A DNA stretch of 64,000 nt, taken from positions 682,001 through 746,000 of the forward strand of contig NZ_JAIOKB010000001.1 of the NCBI RefSeq assembly GCF_019898765.1. Direction: 5' to 3'. Below are positions 19,141-27,101 of the stretch, in pieces. Origin of the DNA: Sphingomonas yunnanensis (GTDB lineage: Bacteria; Pseudomonadota; Alphaproteobacteria; Sphingomonadales; Sphingomonadaceae). The stretch's first letter is position 1. Each line of letters opens with the position of its first letter. Below the pieces are notes generated by a model, which saw nothing but the letters and a program-made list of their open reading frames with translations, was not told the origin of the DNA and did no database searches. A program made the translations under genes and the position numbers.

Positions 19141-19878
19141 TCAGACCATCGCCATGCCGCCGTTGACGTGCAGCGTCTGGCCGGTGACGTAAGCGGCCTC
19201 GCGTGACGCCAGGTACACCACCGCGGCGGCGATGTCCTCGCCGCTGCCGAGGTCGCCCGCCGGGATGCGCCCGAGTAGCGCGCTCTTCTGCGCCTCCGGC
19301 AGCCCATCGGTCATCGCCGAGCGGATGAAGCCCGGCGCGACGCAGTTGACCGTGATGCTGCGGCTGGCGAGCTCCTGCGCCAGCGCCTTGGACATGCCGA
19401 CCAGGCCGGCCTTGGAGGCGGCGTAATTGGCCTGGCCCGGGTTGCCGGTCTGCCCCACCACCGAGGTGATCGAGACGACGCGGCCGAAACGCGCCTTCAT
19501 CATCGGCTTGGCGGCGGCGCGGATCAGCCGGAAGGCGGCCTCGAGGTTGACCCGGATCACCTGGTCCCACTCCTCGTCCTTCATCCGCATCGCGAGATTG
19601 TCGCGCGTGACACCGGCGTTGTTGACCAGGACGTCCAGCTTGCCCAGCGCCTCCACCGCGCGCGGCACCAGCGCGTCCACCGCGGCGGCGTCGGACAGGT
19701 CGCAGGCGAGCGCGACATGCTCACCGCCGAGCTCGTCGCGGAAGCGTGCGAGCTTGTCCGCGTTGGAGCCCGACAGCGCGAGCCGCGCCCCCTGCGCCGC
19801 GAGGCCGCGCGCGATGGCGGAGCCGATCCCGCCGGAGGCGCCGGTGACCAGCGCGGTCATGCCTGTGAGATCGAACAT
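19141..19878 (-). CDS. fabG: 3-oxoacyl-[acyl-carrier-protein] reductase
   Basis: A 245-residue NADPH-dependent short-chain dehydrogenase that reduces beta-ketoacyl-ACP. Cofactor motif TGASGGIGSAIA (residues about 10-21), NNAGVTRDN, catalytic Tyr152 and Lys156 in YAASKAG, and the C-terminal YVTGQTLHVNGGMAM dimer/tetramer segment. ATG 19878 follows CAGGAGTTAGC. Its start lies only 26 bases from the left inverted repeat of the GxxExxY cassette that separates it from fabD. Confidence 0.97.
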   Translation of the reverse strand: MFDLTGMTALVTGASGGIGSAIARGLAAQGARLALSGSNADKLARFRDELGGEHVALACDLSDAAAVDALVPRAVEALGKLDVLVNNAGVTRDNLAMRMKDEEWDQVIRVNLEAAFRLIRAAAKPMMKARFGRVVSITSVVGQTGNPGQANYAASKAGLVGMSKALAQELASRSITVNCVAPGFIRSAMTDGLPEAQKSALLGRIPAGDLGSGEDIAAAVVYLASREAAYVTGQTLHVNGGMAMV

Positions 19879-19889
19879 GCTAACTCCTG

Positions 19890-20309
19890 TCACTCAGATG
19901 ATTGTTCGCGCAGAGGCGCAGAGAGGGCGGTGATCGTTGACAGTCGCCGTATTCCTTCTCCGAGGGTCGCACCGCCGAAGTTGATGAGCAAGCCTACGCG
20001 CCTGTCCGTGAGGCGCAGATACGTCAGCAACTGCTTGGCGTGAGCGGCTGTAGGCCGCCCGACCGACTTGATCTCGACGACGAGCCGGTCTTCAACCAGC
20101 AGGTCGATGCGAAAGGCATGATCGAAGCGCATGTCCTCGAACCGGAGCGAGACCGGCACCTCAGTCTCCACCTGATACGCCGATCGTGGGAGCTTGGCCG
20201 CGAGCGCCGTCCCGTAGACGCTCTCGAGGAGGCCGGGGCCGAGCTCGCGATGGATCCGGATCGCGGCATCGATAACTCTGCCCGAGACGCGATCGACATC
20301 CGGTTCCAC
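19890..20309 (-). CDS. GxxExxY protein (PD-(D/E)XK-like fold)
   Basis: A 139-residue protein of the GxxExxY family, whose role is unknown; members are predicted to have a nuclease-like PD-(D/E)XK core. Seen here: VIDAAIRIHRELGPGLLESVYG (the motif that names the family), FRIDLLVEDRLVVEIKSV (Asp and Glu-x-Lys of the core), KQLLTYLRLTDRRVGLLINFG, and the usual C-terminus. It lies between fabD and fabG and is bounded by inverted repeats at 19905-19925 and 20317-20341. The left repeat actually encodes its last residues (SAPLREQ). The fab operon is normally continuous here, so this reads as an inserted cassette. Confidence 0.85.
   Translation of the reverse strand: MEPDVDRVSGRVIDAAIRIHRELGPGLLESVYGTALAAKLPRSAYQVETEVPVSLRFEDMRFDHAFRIDLLVEDRLVVEIKSVGRPTAAHAKQLLTYLRLTDRRVGLLINFGGATLGEGIRRLSTITALSAPLREQSSE
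19905..19925. repeat. Left inverted repeat of the GxxExxY cassette
   Basis: Begins TTCGCGCAGAGGCGCAGAG. Its first 11 bases (TTCGCGCAGAG) are complementary to the end of the right repeat, and CGC follows after one substitution. Variants of CGCAGAGACGCAGAG are familiar around GxxExxY genes in many genomes. Confidence 0.65.
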
Positions 20310-20316
20310 GACACCG

Positions 20317-20341
20317 CTGCGCCTCCGCGTCTCTGCGCGAA
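20317..20341. repeat. Right inverted repeat of the GxxExxY cassette
   Basis: Ends ...GCGTCTCTGCGCGAA, the reverse complement of the left repeat start. It stops one base before the fabD termination codon (20343-20345). I see no clear target-site duplication. Confidence 0.65.
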
Positions 20342-20342
20342 C

Positions 20343-21302
20343 TCATAGACGCTTCATCAGCGCCTCGACGTCGTCCATCGACACCACGCTCACCGCCTCG
20401 ACGTCGGGCGCGATGCGCTTGACCATCGGGGCGAGCACCTTGCCGCCGAACTCCACGAACTCGGTGACGCCCGCGTCCGCCATCGCCAGCACCGACTCGC
20501 GCCAGCGCACGCGGCCGGTCACCTGCTCGACCAGCAGCCGCCGGATCGCGCCCGGATCGGCCACCGCGACGGCGTCGACGTTGGCGAAGACCGGCACGAG
20601 AGGCGCGCGCAGCTCGGCCTCGGCCAGCGCCGCCTCCATCGCGCGCGCGGCATCCTCCATCAGCGAACAGTGGAAAGGCGCCGAGACCGGCAGCAGCACC
20701 GCGCGCTTGGCGCCGAGCTCCCTGGCCAGCGCGACCGCGCGCTCCACCGCGACGCGGTGTCCCGAGATCACCACCTGCGACGGGTCATTGTCGTTGGCGA
20801 CGGTGCAGACCAGCGGCTCGCCGCCCTCCGCGAGGATCGAGTCGACCGCCGCACCCGCGATCGTCTCGGCCTTGGCGACGTCGGCGCCGAGCAACGCCGC
20901 CATCGCCCCCTCGCCCACCGGCACCGCCGCCTGCATCGCGCGACCGCGCAGTCTCAGCAGCCGCGCCGCCGTGGCGAGGTCGAAGGTCTCGGCCGCGCAC
21001 AGAGCGGTATATTCGCCGAGCGAGTGGCCCGCGACATAATCGGCCTTGTCGGCGAGCACGACGCCGCCCTCGCGCGTCAGCACGCGAAGCGTCGCGATCG
21101 CGTTGGCCATGATCGCGGGCTGGGCGTTCTCGGTCAGCGTGAGTTCGTCCGCCGGCCCCTCCGCCATCAGCCGGCGCAGGTTCTGGCCGAGCGCCTCGTC
21201 GACCTCGCCGAACACCTCGCGCGCGACCGCCGAGGCATCTGCCAGCGCGGCGCCCATGCCGACTGCCTGGCTGCCCTGGCCGGGGAAGATGAACGCGCGC
21301 AT
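20343..21302 (-). CDS. fabD: Malonyl-CoA:ACP S-malonyltransferase
   Basis: A 319-residue transferase that loads malonate onto ACP. FPGQGSQAVGMG opens the fold. The nucleophile is Ser94 in GHSLGEY, and the catalytic His lies in VSAPFHCSLM. It ends GGKVLAPMVKRIAPD. ATG 21302 follows GGAGAGGCACG; the open frame upstream is shadow. It is first in the fab operon and is followed immediately by the GxxExxY cassette. Confidence 0.96.
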   Translation of the reverse strand: MRAFIFPGQGSQAVGMGAALADASAVAREVFGEVDEALGQNLRRLMAEGPADELTLTENAQPAIMANAIATLRVLTREGGVVLADKADYVAGHSLGEYTALCAAETFDLATAARLLRLRGRAMQAAVPVGEGAMAALLGADVAKAETIAGAAVDSILAEGGEPLVCTVANDNDPSQVVISGHRVAVERAVALARELGAKRAVLLPVSAPFHCSLMEDAARAMEAALAEAELRAPLVPVFANVDAVAVADPGAIRRLLVEQVTGRVRWRESVLAMADAGVTEFVEFGGKVLAPMVKRIAPDVEAVSVVSMDDVEALMKRL

Positions 21303-21327
21303 CGTGCCTCTCCTTGGAAAGGCTGCG

Positions 21328-21356
21328 CTGCTAGGGCGGCACCCGGGAGCGGTCAA
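21328..21356 (-). promoter_or_regulatory. Candidate promoter of fabD
   Basis: Minus strand TTGACC (21356-21351), 17 bases, TAGCAG (21333-21328), about 20 bases before the fabD ribosome site and start. Confidence 0.5.
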
Positions 21357-21386
21357 CCGGCGCGGCCGCGTGGGGGGCCTGAGGAC

Positions 21387-21415
21387 TTGCGCGCGCGGCG
21401 GCTTTGCGCCATAGC
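21387..21415 (+). promoter_or_regulatory. Candidate promoter of rpsF-rpsR-rplI
   Basis: TTGCGC (21387-21392), 17 bases, CATAGC (21410-21415). It leaves a leader of about 110 bases before rpsF, which contains the hairpin at 21451-21482. Confidence 0.4.
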
Positions 21416-21450
21416 GCGCCCACTCGGGGCGGGAGGCTACGGCTTCTTCC

Positions 21451-21482
21451 GCCCCTTGTTGTTGCACGACAGCCGGAGGGGC
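21451..21482 (+). promoter_or_regulatory. Candidate S6:S18 ribosomal-protein leader hairpin
   Basis: In the rpsF leader, GCCCCT (21451-21456) pairs with AGGGGC (21477-21482). Above it TGTTG (21457-21461) pairs with CGACA (21467-21471) around a five-base loop. Bases 21472-21476 (GCCGG) are left as a bulge on the 3' side. A hairpin with a 3' bulge containing CCG is the known recognition feature of S6:S18 autoregulatory leaders. Seen by eye; not scored with a covariance model. Confidence 0.5.
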
Positions 21483-21531
21483 GTGGCACATGGGGTGCCC
21501 GTCAGCGATCGGCCAACATAGAGGTACATGC

Positions 21532-21960
21532 ATGGCTCTGTACGAGCACGTGTTCCTTGCGCGCCAGGATCTGGCACAGGCGCAAGTGGACGCGCTGGCG
21601 GAAGCCGCGACCAAGGTGGTCACCGACCACGGCGGCACGGTCGTCAAGACCGAGACCTGGGGGCTGCGCAGCCTCGCCTATCGCATCGCGAAGAACCGCA
21701 AGGCGCATTACGTGATGCTCGAGATCGACGCGCCGGGCGACACCGTCGCCGAGCTGGAGCGTCAGACCAGCATCAACGAGGACGTGATCCGCTACATGAC
21801 CGTGCGCGTCGACGAGCACGAGCAGGGTCCGACCGTGATGATGCGCAAGCAGGAGCGCGACCGCGAGCGCCGCGGCGAGCGTGGTGAGCGCGGCGACCGG
21901 GGGGACCGCGGTGATCGCGGCGACCGTCCGCGTCGTGACCGCGAAGAGGAGATGGCATAA
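21532..21960 (+). CDS. rpsF: 30S ribosomal protein S6
   Basis: A 142-residue small-subunit protein that pairs with S18. The core (residues 1-95) has [38 protein letters not shown] and the closing [15 protein letters not shown] strand. The last 40 residues are a charged tail with tandem GER/GD-R repeats ([17 protein letters not shown]). ATG 21532 has GAGG eight bases upstream; a nearby ATG at 21528 is out of frame. The tail is longer than the bacterial core S6 but similar tails are known in alphaproteobacteria. Confidence 0.97.
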   Translation: MALYEHVFLARQDLAQAQVDALAEAATKVVTDHGGTVVKTETWGLRSLAYRIAKNRKAHYVMLEIDAPGDTVAELERQTSINEDVIRYMTVRVDEHEQGPTVMMRKQERDRERRGERGERGDRGDRGDRGDRPRRDREEEMA

Positions 21961-22184
21961 TGGCGCGCCCGTTTTTCCGCCGCCGCAAGTCCTGCCCGTT
22001 CAGCGCCAAGGACGCGCCGCGGATCGACTATAAGGACGTCCGCCTGCTGCAGGGCTTCGTGTCCGAGCGCGGCAAGATCGTCCCGTCGCGCATCACCTCG
22101 GTGAGCGCGAAGAAGCAGCGCGAGCTGGCGCAGGCGATCAAGCGCGCGCGCCATCTGGGCCTGCTGCCCTACGTCGTGAAATAA
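21960..22184 (+). CDS. rpsR: 30S ribosomal protein S18
   Basis: A 74-residue basic protein. Motifs: [39 protein letters not shown] and [21 protein letters not shown]. The ATG shares its A with the rpsF stop (TAATG), so the two partners are translationally coupled. Confidence 0.98.
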   Translation: MARPFFRRRKSCPFSAKDAPRIDYKDVRLLQGFVSERGKIVPSRITSVSAKKQRELAQAIKRARHLGLLPYVVK

Positions 22185-22196
22185 GGAGAAGAGCAG

Positions 22197-22790
22197 ATGG
22201 ATATCATCCTGCTTGAGCGCGTCGAGAAGCTCGGCGGCATCGGCGACGTGGTGAAGGTGAAGGACGGGTTCGCCCGTAACTACCTGCTGCCGAACAAGAA
22301 GGCGCTCCGCGCCAACGAGGCCAACCGCAAGGTGTTCGAGGCCAATCGCGCGCGCATCGAGGCCGACAACGCGTCGCGTCGCTCGGACGCGGAGAAGGAG
22401 GCCGGCTCGTTCAAGGACGCGCAGGTCACGCTGATCCGTCAGTCGTCGAATACCGGCCAGCTGTACGGCTCGGTCGCGGTGCGCGATCTGGTCGAGGCGC
22501 TCGAGGCCGACGGTCACAAGGTGACCAAGAGCCAGATCGTGCTCGACCGCCCGATCAAGGCGATCGGCGTGTATGACGTGCGCGTGCAGCTTCACCCGGA
22601 GGTGGCGGTGACCGTCAAGGTCAACGTCGCCCGCTCGCCGGAGGAGGCCGACATGCAGGCGAAGGGCGTCGATGTCATGGCGCAGGTGTTCGAGGAAGGC
22701 CGTGACCAGGGCGGCTTCACCGAGGACTATGATCCCAACGCCGAGCCGGGCGCGACCGCCGAGACGCAGGACGAGCCGGCGCAGGGCTGA
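22197..22790 (+). CDS. rplI: 50S ribosomal protein L9
   Basis: A 197-residue large-subunit protein. The N-terminal domain has ILLERVEKLGGIGDVVKVKDGFARNYLLP. A long helix follows, then the C-terminal RNA-binding domain (GQLYGSVAVRDLVEAL, HPEVAVTVKVNVARS). A Glu/Ala-rich tail of about 45 residues extends beyond the usual 150. ATG 22197 follows AAGGAGAAGAGC. It is the last gene of the rpsF operon, before a strong terminator. Confidence 0.98.
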   Translation: MDIILLERVEKLGGIGDVVKVKDGFARNYLLPNKKALRANEANRKVFEANRARIEADNASRRSDAEKEAGSFKDAQVTLIRQSSNTGQLYGSVAVRDLVEALEADGHKVTKSQIVLDRPIKAIGVYDVRVQLHPEVAVTVKVNVARSPEEADMQAKGVDVMAQVFEEGRDQGGFTEDYDPNAEPGATAETQDEPAQG

Positions 22791-22819
22791 GCCCCGCGCC
22801 GTTGTCCGCAGCATAACAG

Positions 22820-22853
22820 AAAGGCCCGCCCGGAGCGATCCGGGCGGGCCTTT
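22820..22853 (+). terminator. Intrinsic terminator of rpsF-rpsR-rplI
   Basis: A perfect 15-base stem (AAAGGCCCGCCCGGA with its complement) around a GCGA tetraloop, ending in TTTCCGTTT, 30 bases after the rplI stop. Confidence 0.85.
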
Positions 22854-22893
22854 CCGTTTGGGCGCCGCGGGGGGTAACGACGCCCCGGGGAGG

Positions 22894-22971
22894 TCAGGGC
22901 ACCGTCACAACCGCGCCGACGACCGCGGCGAGCGGGACAAGTGCTAGCAATAGCGGCATAATCTTGCTCAT
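22894..22971 (-). CDS. Possible 25-residue single-helix membrane peptide
   Basis: ATG 22971 opens a frame of 25 codons: a short polar start (MSKIM) followed by an unbroken hydrophobic run of Leu, Ala and Val, then a stop. The composition suits one transmembrane helix. No strong ribosome site is present and the frame is short, so it could be chance. Confidence 0.3.
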   Translation of the reverse strand: MSKIMPLLLALVPLAAVVGAVVTVP

Positions 22972-23092
22972 GGCGCGACTCGTAGTGGTGAATTGCCGCT
23001 GAGAATGCGCGCCGATCATGAAAGGTTGCGAGGGCCTGAACGAAAAGCGAGCGATGAACCGTGTCAGGATGCGACGGACCGGCGCGCGCCGC

Positions 23093-23117
23093 GGAACGGG
23101 CGCAGCACGGCAGGGTT
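23093..23117 (+). promoter_or_regulatory. EcfG-like general-stress promoter candidate
   Basis: GGAAC (23093-23097), 16 bases, GGTT (23114-23117). The alphaproteobacterial EcfG consensus is GGAAC-N16/17-CGTT, so one -10 base differs. The small NepR-like frame starts about 70 bases downstream. Confidence 0.35.
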
Positions 23118-23189
23118 GAGGTTCCAGGTAAACACCGCGCGTCCCGTCGGACGCGGCGGTGCTCATGTACAAGCGTAAGGGAATGGGTC

Positions 23190-23354
23190 GTGCAGGCGAC
23201 GGATCGAGACAGGAGAGAGCGGCTCAGCGCCCTCGGCAAGGCGCTTCGGTCCAGCGTGACCGTGCCAACTGATACCTATATCACCCAGGATATACCGCTG
23301 CTGCTGACACGATTGTCGCAGGTGCCGGCGCGCCCGCCCGAGCGGGAGCGGTAG
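23190..23354 (+). CDS. Small protein, weakly NepR-like
   Basis: GTG 23190 with AAGGGA upstream opens 54 codons. The centre, RLSALGKALRSS, then after 15 residues DIPLLLTRLSQV, has the outline of the NepR anti-sigma core (I/L-G-x-x-LR ... VPxxLLxxL), but with about four extra residues between the two halves. NepR proteins hold EcfG sigma factors and are often transcribed from EcfG promoters; one resembling that lies upstream. No phyR or ecfG gene is in view. The match is by eye and could be coincidence. Confidence 0.3.
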   Translation: MQATDRDRRERLSALGKALRSSVTVPTDTYITQDIPLLLTRLSQVPARPPERER

Positions 23355-23608
23355 ATCTATCGCACGGTCGACACCGAGCGGAGCTACCCCTTACCTCACC
23401 CACGATGACCGGCCGAGCTCACATCGGCGAACGTGGGCAGAGGAGGCGCTTTCCCTGGCATCGCGCCTCACCCGTTCGTCGTCAACCGTGCACATTATCC
23501 ATCCCGGCCGGCGAGCTCGCATTGACAGGGGCGCCGCCATGCGGCTCAGACGTGCCGCTCGCGCCCGCGCCGGTCGCGCCGGCGCCGTGAGATGAGGAAC
23601 CTGACACC

Positions 23609-25009
23609 ATGACGCCGCTGGACGGCACGATCGTGCTCGACGCGGCGGCGATGCGCGCCGCCGAGCAGGCGGCGATCGCCGCCGGGGACAGCGTCGAGGC
23701 ACTGATGCAGCGCGCCGGCCGCGCCGTCGGTGACGCGGTCCACCGGCTCGCCGGCGCGCACGCGGTGCTGGTGGTCTGCGGGCCGGGCAACAACGGCGGT
23801 GACGGCTATCTCGCCGCGGCGCGTCTGCGTGCGCTCGGCCGCACCGTCCGCGTCGCCGCCGCGGGCGAGCCGCGTGGCGCCGCCGCGATCGCCGCGCGCG
23901 GCGCCTGGGGCGGCGCGGTCGAGCCGCTCGCCGCGGCCAAGCCGGCGCCCGTGCTGGTCGATTCGCTCTACGGTACCGGGCTCAGCCGCGCGCTCGCGGC
24001 CGCGGAGGCAGCGGCGCTGGCCAAGCTCGCTGGCGCGGCGACACTGGCGATCGCGGTCGATCTGCCCAGCGGTGTGGCGAGCGACGACGGCGCGCTGCTC
24101 GGCGCGGTGCCACGCTACCATGTCACGCTCGCGCTCGGCGCGGCCAAGCCGGCGCACCTGCTCCAGCCCGCAGCCGCGCACTGCGGCGCGGTGCGCGTGC
24201 TGCGGCTCGACCTCGCGCTGAGCGGCGACGCGCGCGCGCTGGCCGCGCAGAACCTCGCCGCTCCTCGCGTCGATAGCCATAAGTTCAGCCGCGGCATGGT
24301 CGCGGTGGTGAAGGGGCGGATGGCGGGCGCGGGCGAGCTCGCCGCGCGCGCGGCGATGCGTGCGGGCGCGGGCTATGTCGCGCTGCTCGGGGCCACCATC
24401 CCGCAGTCGCCGCACGCGCTGGTGCGCCGCTCGCTCGAGCGCGACGACCCGCTCGCCGACCCGCGCGTCGGCGCGCTCGTGGTCGGCCCCGGACTCGGCC
24501 GCGACGATCACGCGCGCGCGCTGCTCGAGCGCGCGCTGGCGAGCGACCGCGCGCTGCTGATCGACGGCGACGCGCTCCACCTGCTGACACCCGAGCGGCT
24601 GCGCGCGCGCGGCGGCACGATCGTGCTCACGCCGCACGCGGGCGAGTTCGCCGCCCTGTTCGGCACGGCGCGCGGCTCCAAGCTCACCGCCGCACGCGCC
24701 GCGGCGGAGCGCGCCGGTGCGATCCTGGTCTACAAGGGGCCCGACACGGTGATCGCCGCGCCCAGTGGTCGCGCATGGCTCGCCGGCGAGGCGAGCAGCT
24801 GGCTCTCCACAGCGGGCAGCGGCGACGTGCTGGCGGGCGCGATCGCGGCGCGGCTGGCCGCGGGCGGCGACCCGCTCGACGCGGCCGCCGCGGGCGTCTG
24901 GCTGCACACCGCCGCGGCGCGACGGCTCGGCGCCGGCTTCGTGGCCGACGACCTCGCCGAGGCGCTCGCCCCGGCGCTCGCGGCGGTGATCCGGGAGACA
25001 CGCGCGTGA
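23609..25009 (+). CDS. nnr: Bifunctional NAD(P)H-hydrate epimerase / ADP-dependent dehydratase
   Basis: A 466-residue nicotinamide-nucleotide repair enzyme. The N-terminal half is the YjeF epimerase domain (about residues 10-210: QRAGRAVGD, CGPGNNGGDGYLAAR-type motif, DSLYGTGL, VDLPSGV). The C-terminal half is the ribokinase-like dehydratase (HKFSRGMV, VVGPGLGRDD, IDGDALHLL, LTPHAGEFAAL, YKGPDTVI, STAGSGDVLAG). Together they rescue hydrated NADH and NADPH. ATG 23609 follows GATGAGGA. The stop overlaps the next gene (GTGA). Confidence 0.96.
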   Translation: MTPLDGTIVLDAAAMRAAEQAAIAAGDSVEALMQRAGRAVGDAVHRLAGAHAVLVVCGPGNNGGDGYLAAARLRALGRTVRVAAAGEPRGAAAIAARGAWGGAVEPLAAAKPAPVLVDSLYGTGLSRALAAAEAAALAKLAGAATLAIAVDLPSGVASDDGALLGAVPRYHVTLALGAAKPAHLLQPAAAHCGAVRVLRLDLALSGDARALAAQNLAAPRVDSHKFSRGMVAVVKGRMAGAGELAARAAMRAGAGYVALLGATIPQSPHALVRRSLERDDPLADPRVGALVVGPGLGRDDHARALLERALASDRALLIDGDALHLLTPERLRARGGTIVLTPHAGEFAALFGTARGSKLTAARAAAERAGAILVYKGPDTVIAAPSGRAWLAGEASSWLSTAGSGDVLAGAIAARLAAGGDPLDAAAAGVWLHTAAARRLGAGFVADDLAEALAPALAAVIRETRA

Positions 25010-26181
25010 GCCTCATCGTCAAGGTCGCCGGTCGCGGCGACGGCGTCACCGCCGATGGCCGCTATGCCGCCTTCGCCGCGCCCGGTGACACGCTCGCGGA
25101 GGACGGCAGCGTCCTTCCCGGTCCGCACCATCAGGTGCCGCCCTGCCGTCACTTCCCGACCTGCGGTGGCTGCCAGCTCCAGCATCTCGACGACCCGAGC
25201 TGGGCCGGCTTCATCACCGAGCGGGTCGAGTCGGCGCTGGCGGCGCAGGGGCTCGTCGCGCCGATCCGCGCGCCGCTGCTCTCGCCGCCGCGCACCCGCC
25301 GCCGCGCGACGCTCCACTTCGAGCCCGCCGGGCGACTCGGCTTCAGCGCGGAGAAGAGCCACCAGCTCGTCGACCTGCAGGAATGCCACGTGCTCGCGCC
25401 GGAGCTGTTCGCCCTGGTCAAGCCGCTGAAGAAGCTGCTGGTCTCGTTCAGGGCGAAGCGACGCCTCGACGTCCATCTCGCGCTCGCGGACCAAGGCCCC
25501 GACGTGCTCGTCACCGGTGTCGCGCCCGAGGGACTGCAGCATCACGACTCGATCACCGCCTTCGCCCAGGCGCATGGCGTCGCGCGTGTCGCCTTCGACG
25601 ACGGTCTCGGCGCGGAGACGCGTTGGGAACCGGAGCCGGTCACGGTGACGCTCGGCGCGGTCGCGGTGCCGCTGCCGCCCGGCGCCTTCCTCCAGGCGAC
25701 GCGCGAGGGCGAGGCGGCGCTGGTCGCGGCCATGCGCGAGGCAGTGGGTGTGCCGCGGACGCTGGCGGACCTGTTCGCCGGGCTCGGCACCTTCGCGCTG
25801 GCGCTGCCCGCGCGCGTCTACGCGGCCGAGGGCGTTCGTGACGCGCTGCTGGCGCTGAAGGCGGCGGCGGGTCGCGCCGGGCGACCGGTCTTCACCGAGC
25901 ACCGCGACCTGTACCGGCGCCCGCTCACCGCGACCGAGCTCGACCGCTTCGACGCGGTGGTGCTCGACCCGCCCCGCGCCGGCGCGCGCGAGCAGGCCGC
26001 GCAGCTGGCCGCGAGCAAGGTGCCAGTAGTGGCGTATATCTCGTGCAATCCTAGCAGCTTGGCTCGTGATGCTAAGGAGATGGTGGAGGCAGGATACCGG
26101 CTCGACTGGGTTCAGCCTGTGGGGCAGTTCCGCTGGTCGACGCATGTCGAGCTCGCGGCGCGACTGTCGCGCGGGGGGTGA
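25006..26181 (+). CDS. TrmA/RumA-family RNA (uracil-5-)-methyltransferase
   Basis: A 391-residue SAM-dependent enzyme making 5-methyluridine in RNA. A short TRAM-like start is followed by an Fe-S cysteine set (C-RHFPT-C-GGC, then LQECHVL). The Rossmann methyltransferase has LFAGLGTFALAL and VVLDPPRAGA, and ISCNPSSLARD carries the catalytic Cys. The ending WVQPVGQFRWSTHVE is typical. GTG 25006 overlaps the nnr stop. The family is certain; whether the target is 23S U1939, U747 or tRNA U54 cannot be read, though alphaproteobacterial homologues act on 23S rRNA. Confidence 0.9.
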   Translation: MSLIVKVAGRGDGVTADGRYAAFAAPGDTLAEDGSVLPGPHHQVPPCRHFPTCGGCQLQHLDDPSWAGFITERVESALAAQGLVAPIRAPLLSPPRTRRRATLHFEPAGRLGFSAEKSHQLVDLQECHVLAPELFALVKPLKKLLVSFRAKRRLDVHLALADQGPDVLVTGVAPEGLQHHDSITAFAQAHGVARVAFDDGLGAETRWEPEPVTVTLGAVAVPLPPGAFLQATREGEAALVAAMREAVGVPRTLADLFAGLGTFALALPARVYAAEGVRDALLALKAAAGRAGRPVFTEHRDLYRRPLTATELDRFDAVVLDPPRAGAREQAAQLAASKVPVVAYISCNPSSLARDAKEMVEAGYRLDWVQPVGQFRWSTHVELAARLSRGG

Positions 26182-26203
26182 ACCGCGGCGTGACCGTGAA
26201 GCC

Positions 26204-26306
26204 CCCCGTCATCCCCCCGCGGAGGCGGGGATCGAGACGGATGCTGTCGGCTGATCGCTGACGTCAGAGTGTTTGGACCCCGCCTTCGCAGGGATGACGG
26301 CGGGCG
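26204..26306. repeat. Palindromic intergenic element, copy C
   Basis: Complementary ends CCCCGTCATCCCCCCGC and CGCAGGGATGACGGCGGGC enclose GGAGGCGGGGATC / GACCCCGCCTTCGC arms. It fills the convergent gap between the methyltransferase and truA. Confidence 0.7.
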
Positions 26307-26357
26307 GCAGGCAGATAGCGTATGTCTCCGGCTAGCCGGGTCCACGGGCTCGGCGCC

Positions 26358-27101
26358 TCACGCCGGGTAGCGCGCGTCCACGAAGTATAGCCCGTCCGGC
26401 GGCGCGTTGAGCCCGAGCCGCGCGCGATCGGCGGCGCGCAGCGCGTCGCCCAGGTCGTCCGCGCGCCACCGCCCGAGCCCGACCAGCGCGAGGCAGCCGA
26501 CCATCGAGCGCACCTGGTGGTGGAGGAACGAGCGCGCCGCGACCTCGACCGCGAGCCGGTCGCCGTCGCGCGTCACCGCGATCGAGTCGAGCGTCTTGAT
26601 CGGGCTGGCCGACTGGCAGTGCGCCGAGCGGAAGGTGGTGAAATCGTGCTGGCCGACGAGCTGCTGCGCCGCCGCGTGCATCGCCGTCGCGTCGAGCGGC
26701 TGTGTCACCTGCCAGGCGAGGCCGCGCTCCAGCGTCAGCGGCGCGCGGCGGTTGACGATCCGGTAGGTATAAGCGCGACCGAGACAGGAGAAGCGCGCGT
26801 GCCAGTCGTCCGCGACGACCTCGCACGCGGTGATCGCCACGGGCGCGGGTCGCAGCCGCGCGTTGAGCGCCTCGCCGAGTCGGAAAGCGGCGAGCGGCTT
26901 GGCGACGTCGAGGTGAGCGCGCATCGCGGTGGCGTGGACGCCCGCGTCGGTGCGGCCGGCGGCGTGCGCGACCACCGTCTCGCCCGTGACCGCGTGCGCC
27001 GCCTCCTCGATCGCCTGCTGCACGCTCGGCCCGTGTGCCTGACGCTGCCAGCCCATGAACGGCCGCCCGTCGAACTCGACGGTCAGCGCGAAGCGGGTCA
27101 C
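26358..27101 (-). CDS. truA: tRNA pseudouridine(38-40) synthase
   Basis: A 247-residue enzyme that isomerises uridines in the anticodon arm. The catalytic Asp is in [10 protein letters not shown]. Other signatures are [36 protein letters not shown] and [14 protein letters not shown] 27101 is the start at which the fold begins; it overlaps the fmt stop (GTGA), so it is translated after fmt. Confidence 0.97.
   Translation of the reverse strand: MTRFALTVEFDGRPFMGWQRQAHGPSVQQAIEEAAHAVTGETVVAHAAGRTDAGVHATAMRAHLDVAKPLAAFRLGEALNARLRPAPVAITACEVVADDWHARFSCLGRAYTYRIVNRRAPLTLERGLAWQVTQPLDATAMHAAAQQLVGQHDFTTFRSAHCQSASPIKTLDSIAVTRDGDRLAVEVAARSFLHHQVRSMVGCLALVGLGRWRADDLGDALRAADRARLGLNAPPDGLYFVDARYPA

Larger units (their letters stand above)
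22972..23608. other. 637-base gap with one small candidate gene
   Basis: Between the rplI terminator region and nnr. It holds the EcfG-like promoter at 23093 and the small frame at 23190-23354. In 23355-23608 I see no gene, repeat or terminator, only unstructured sequence before the nnr ribosome site. Confidence 0.5.

Noticed and set aside
23183..23270. ATG at 23183 as the start of the small frame upstream of nnr
   Set aside because: It is in a different frame and stops within about 30 codons; the NepR-like frame uses GTG 23190.
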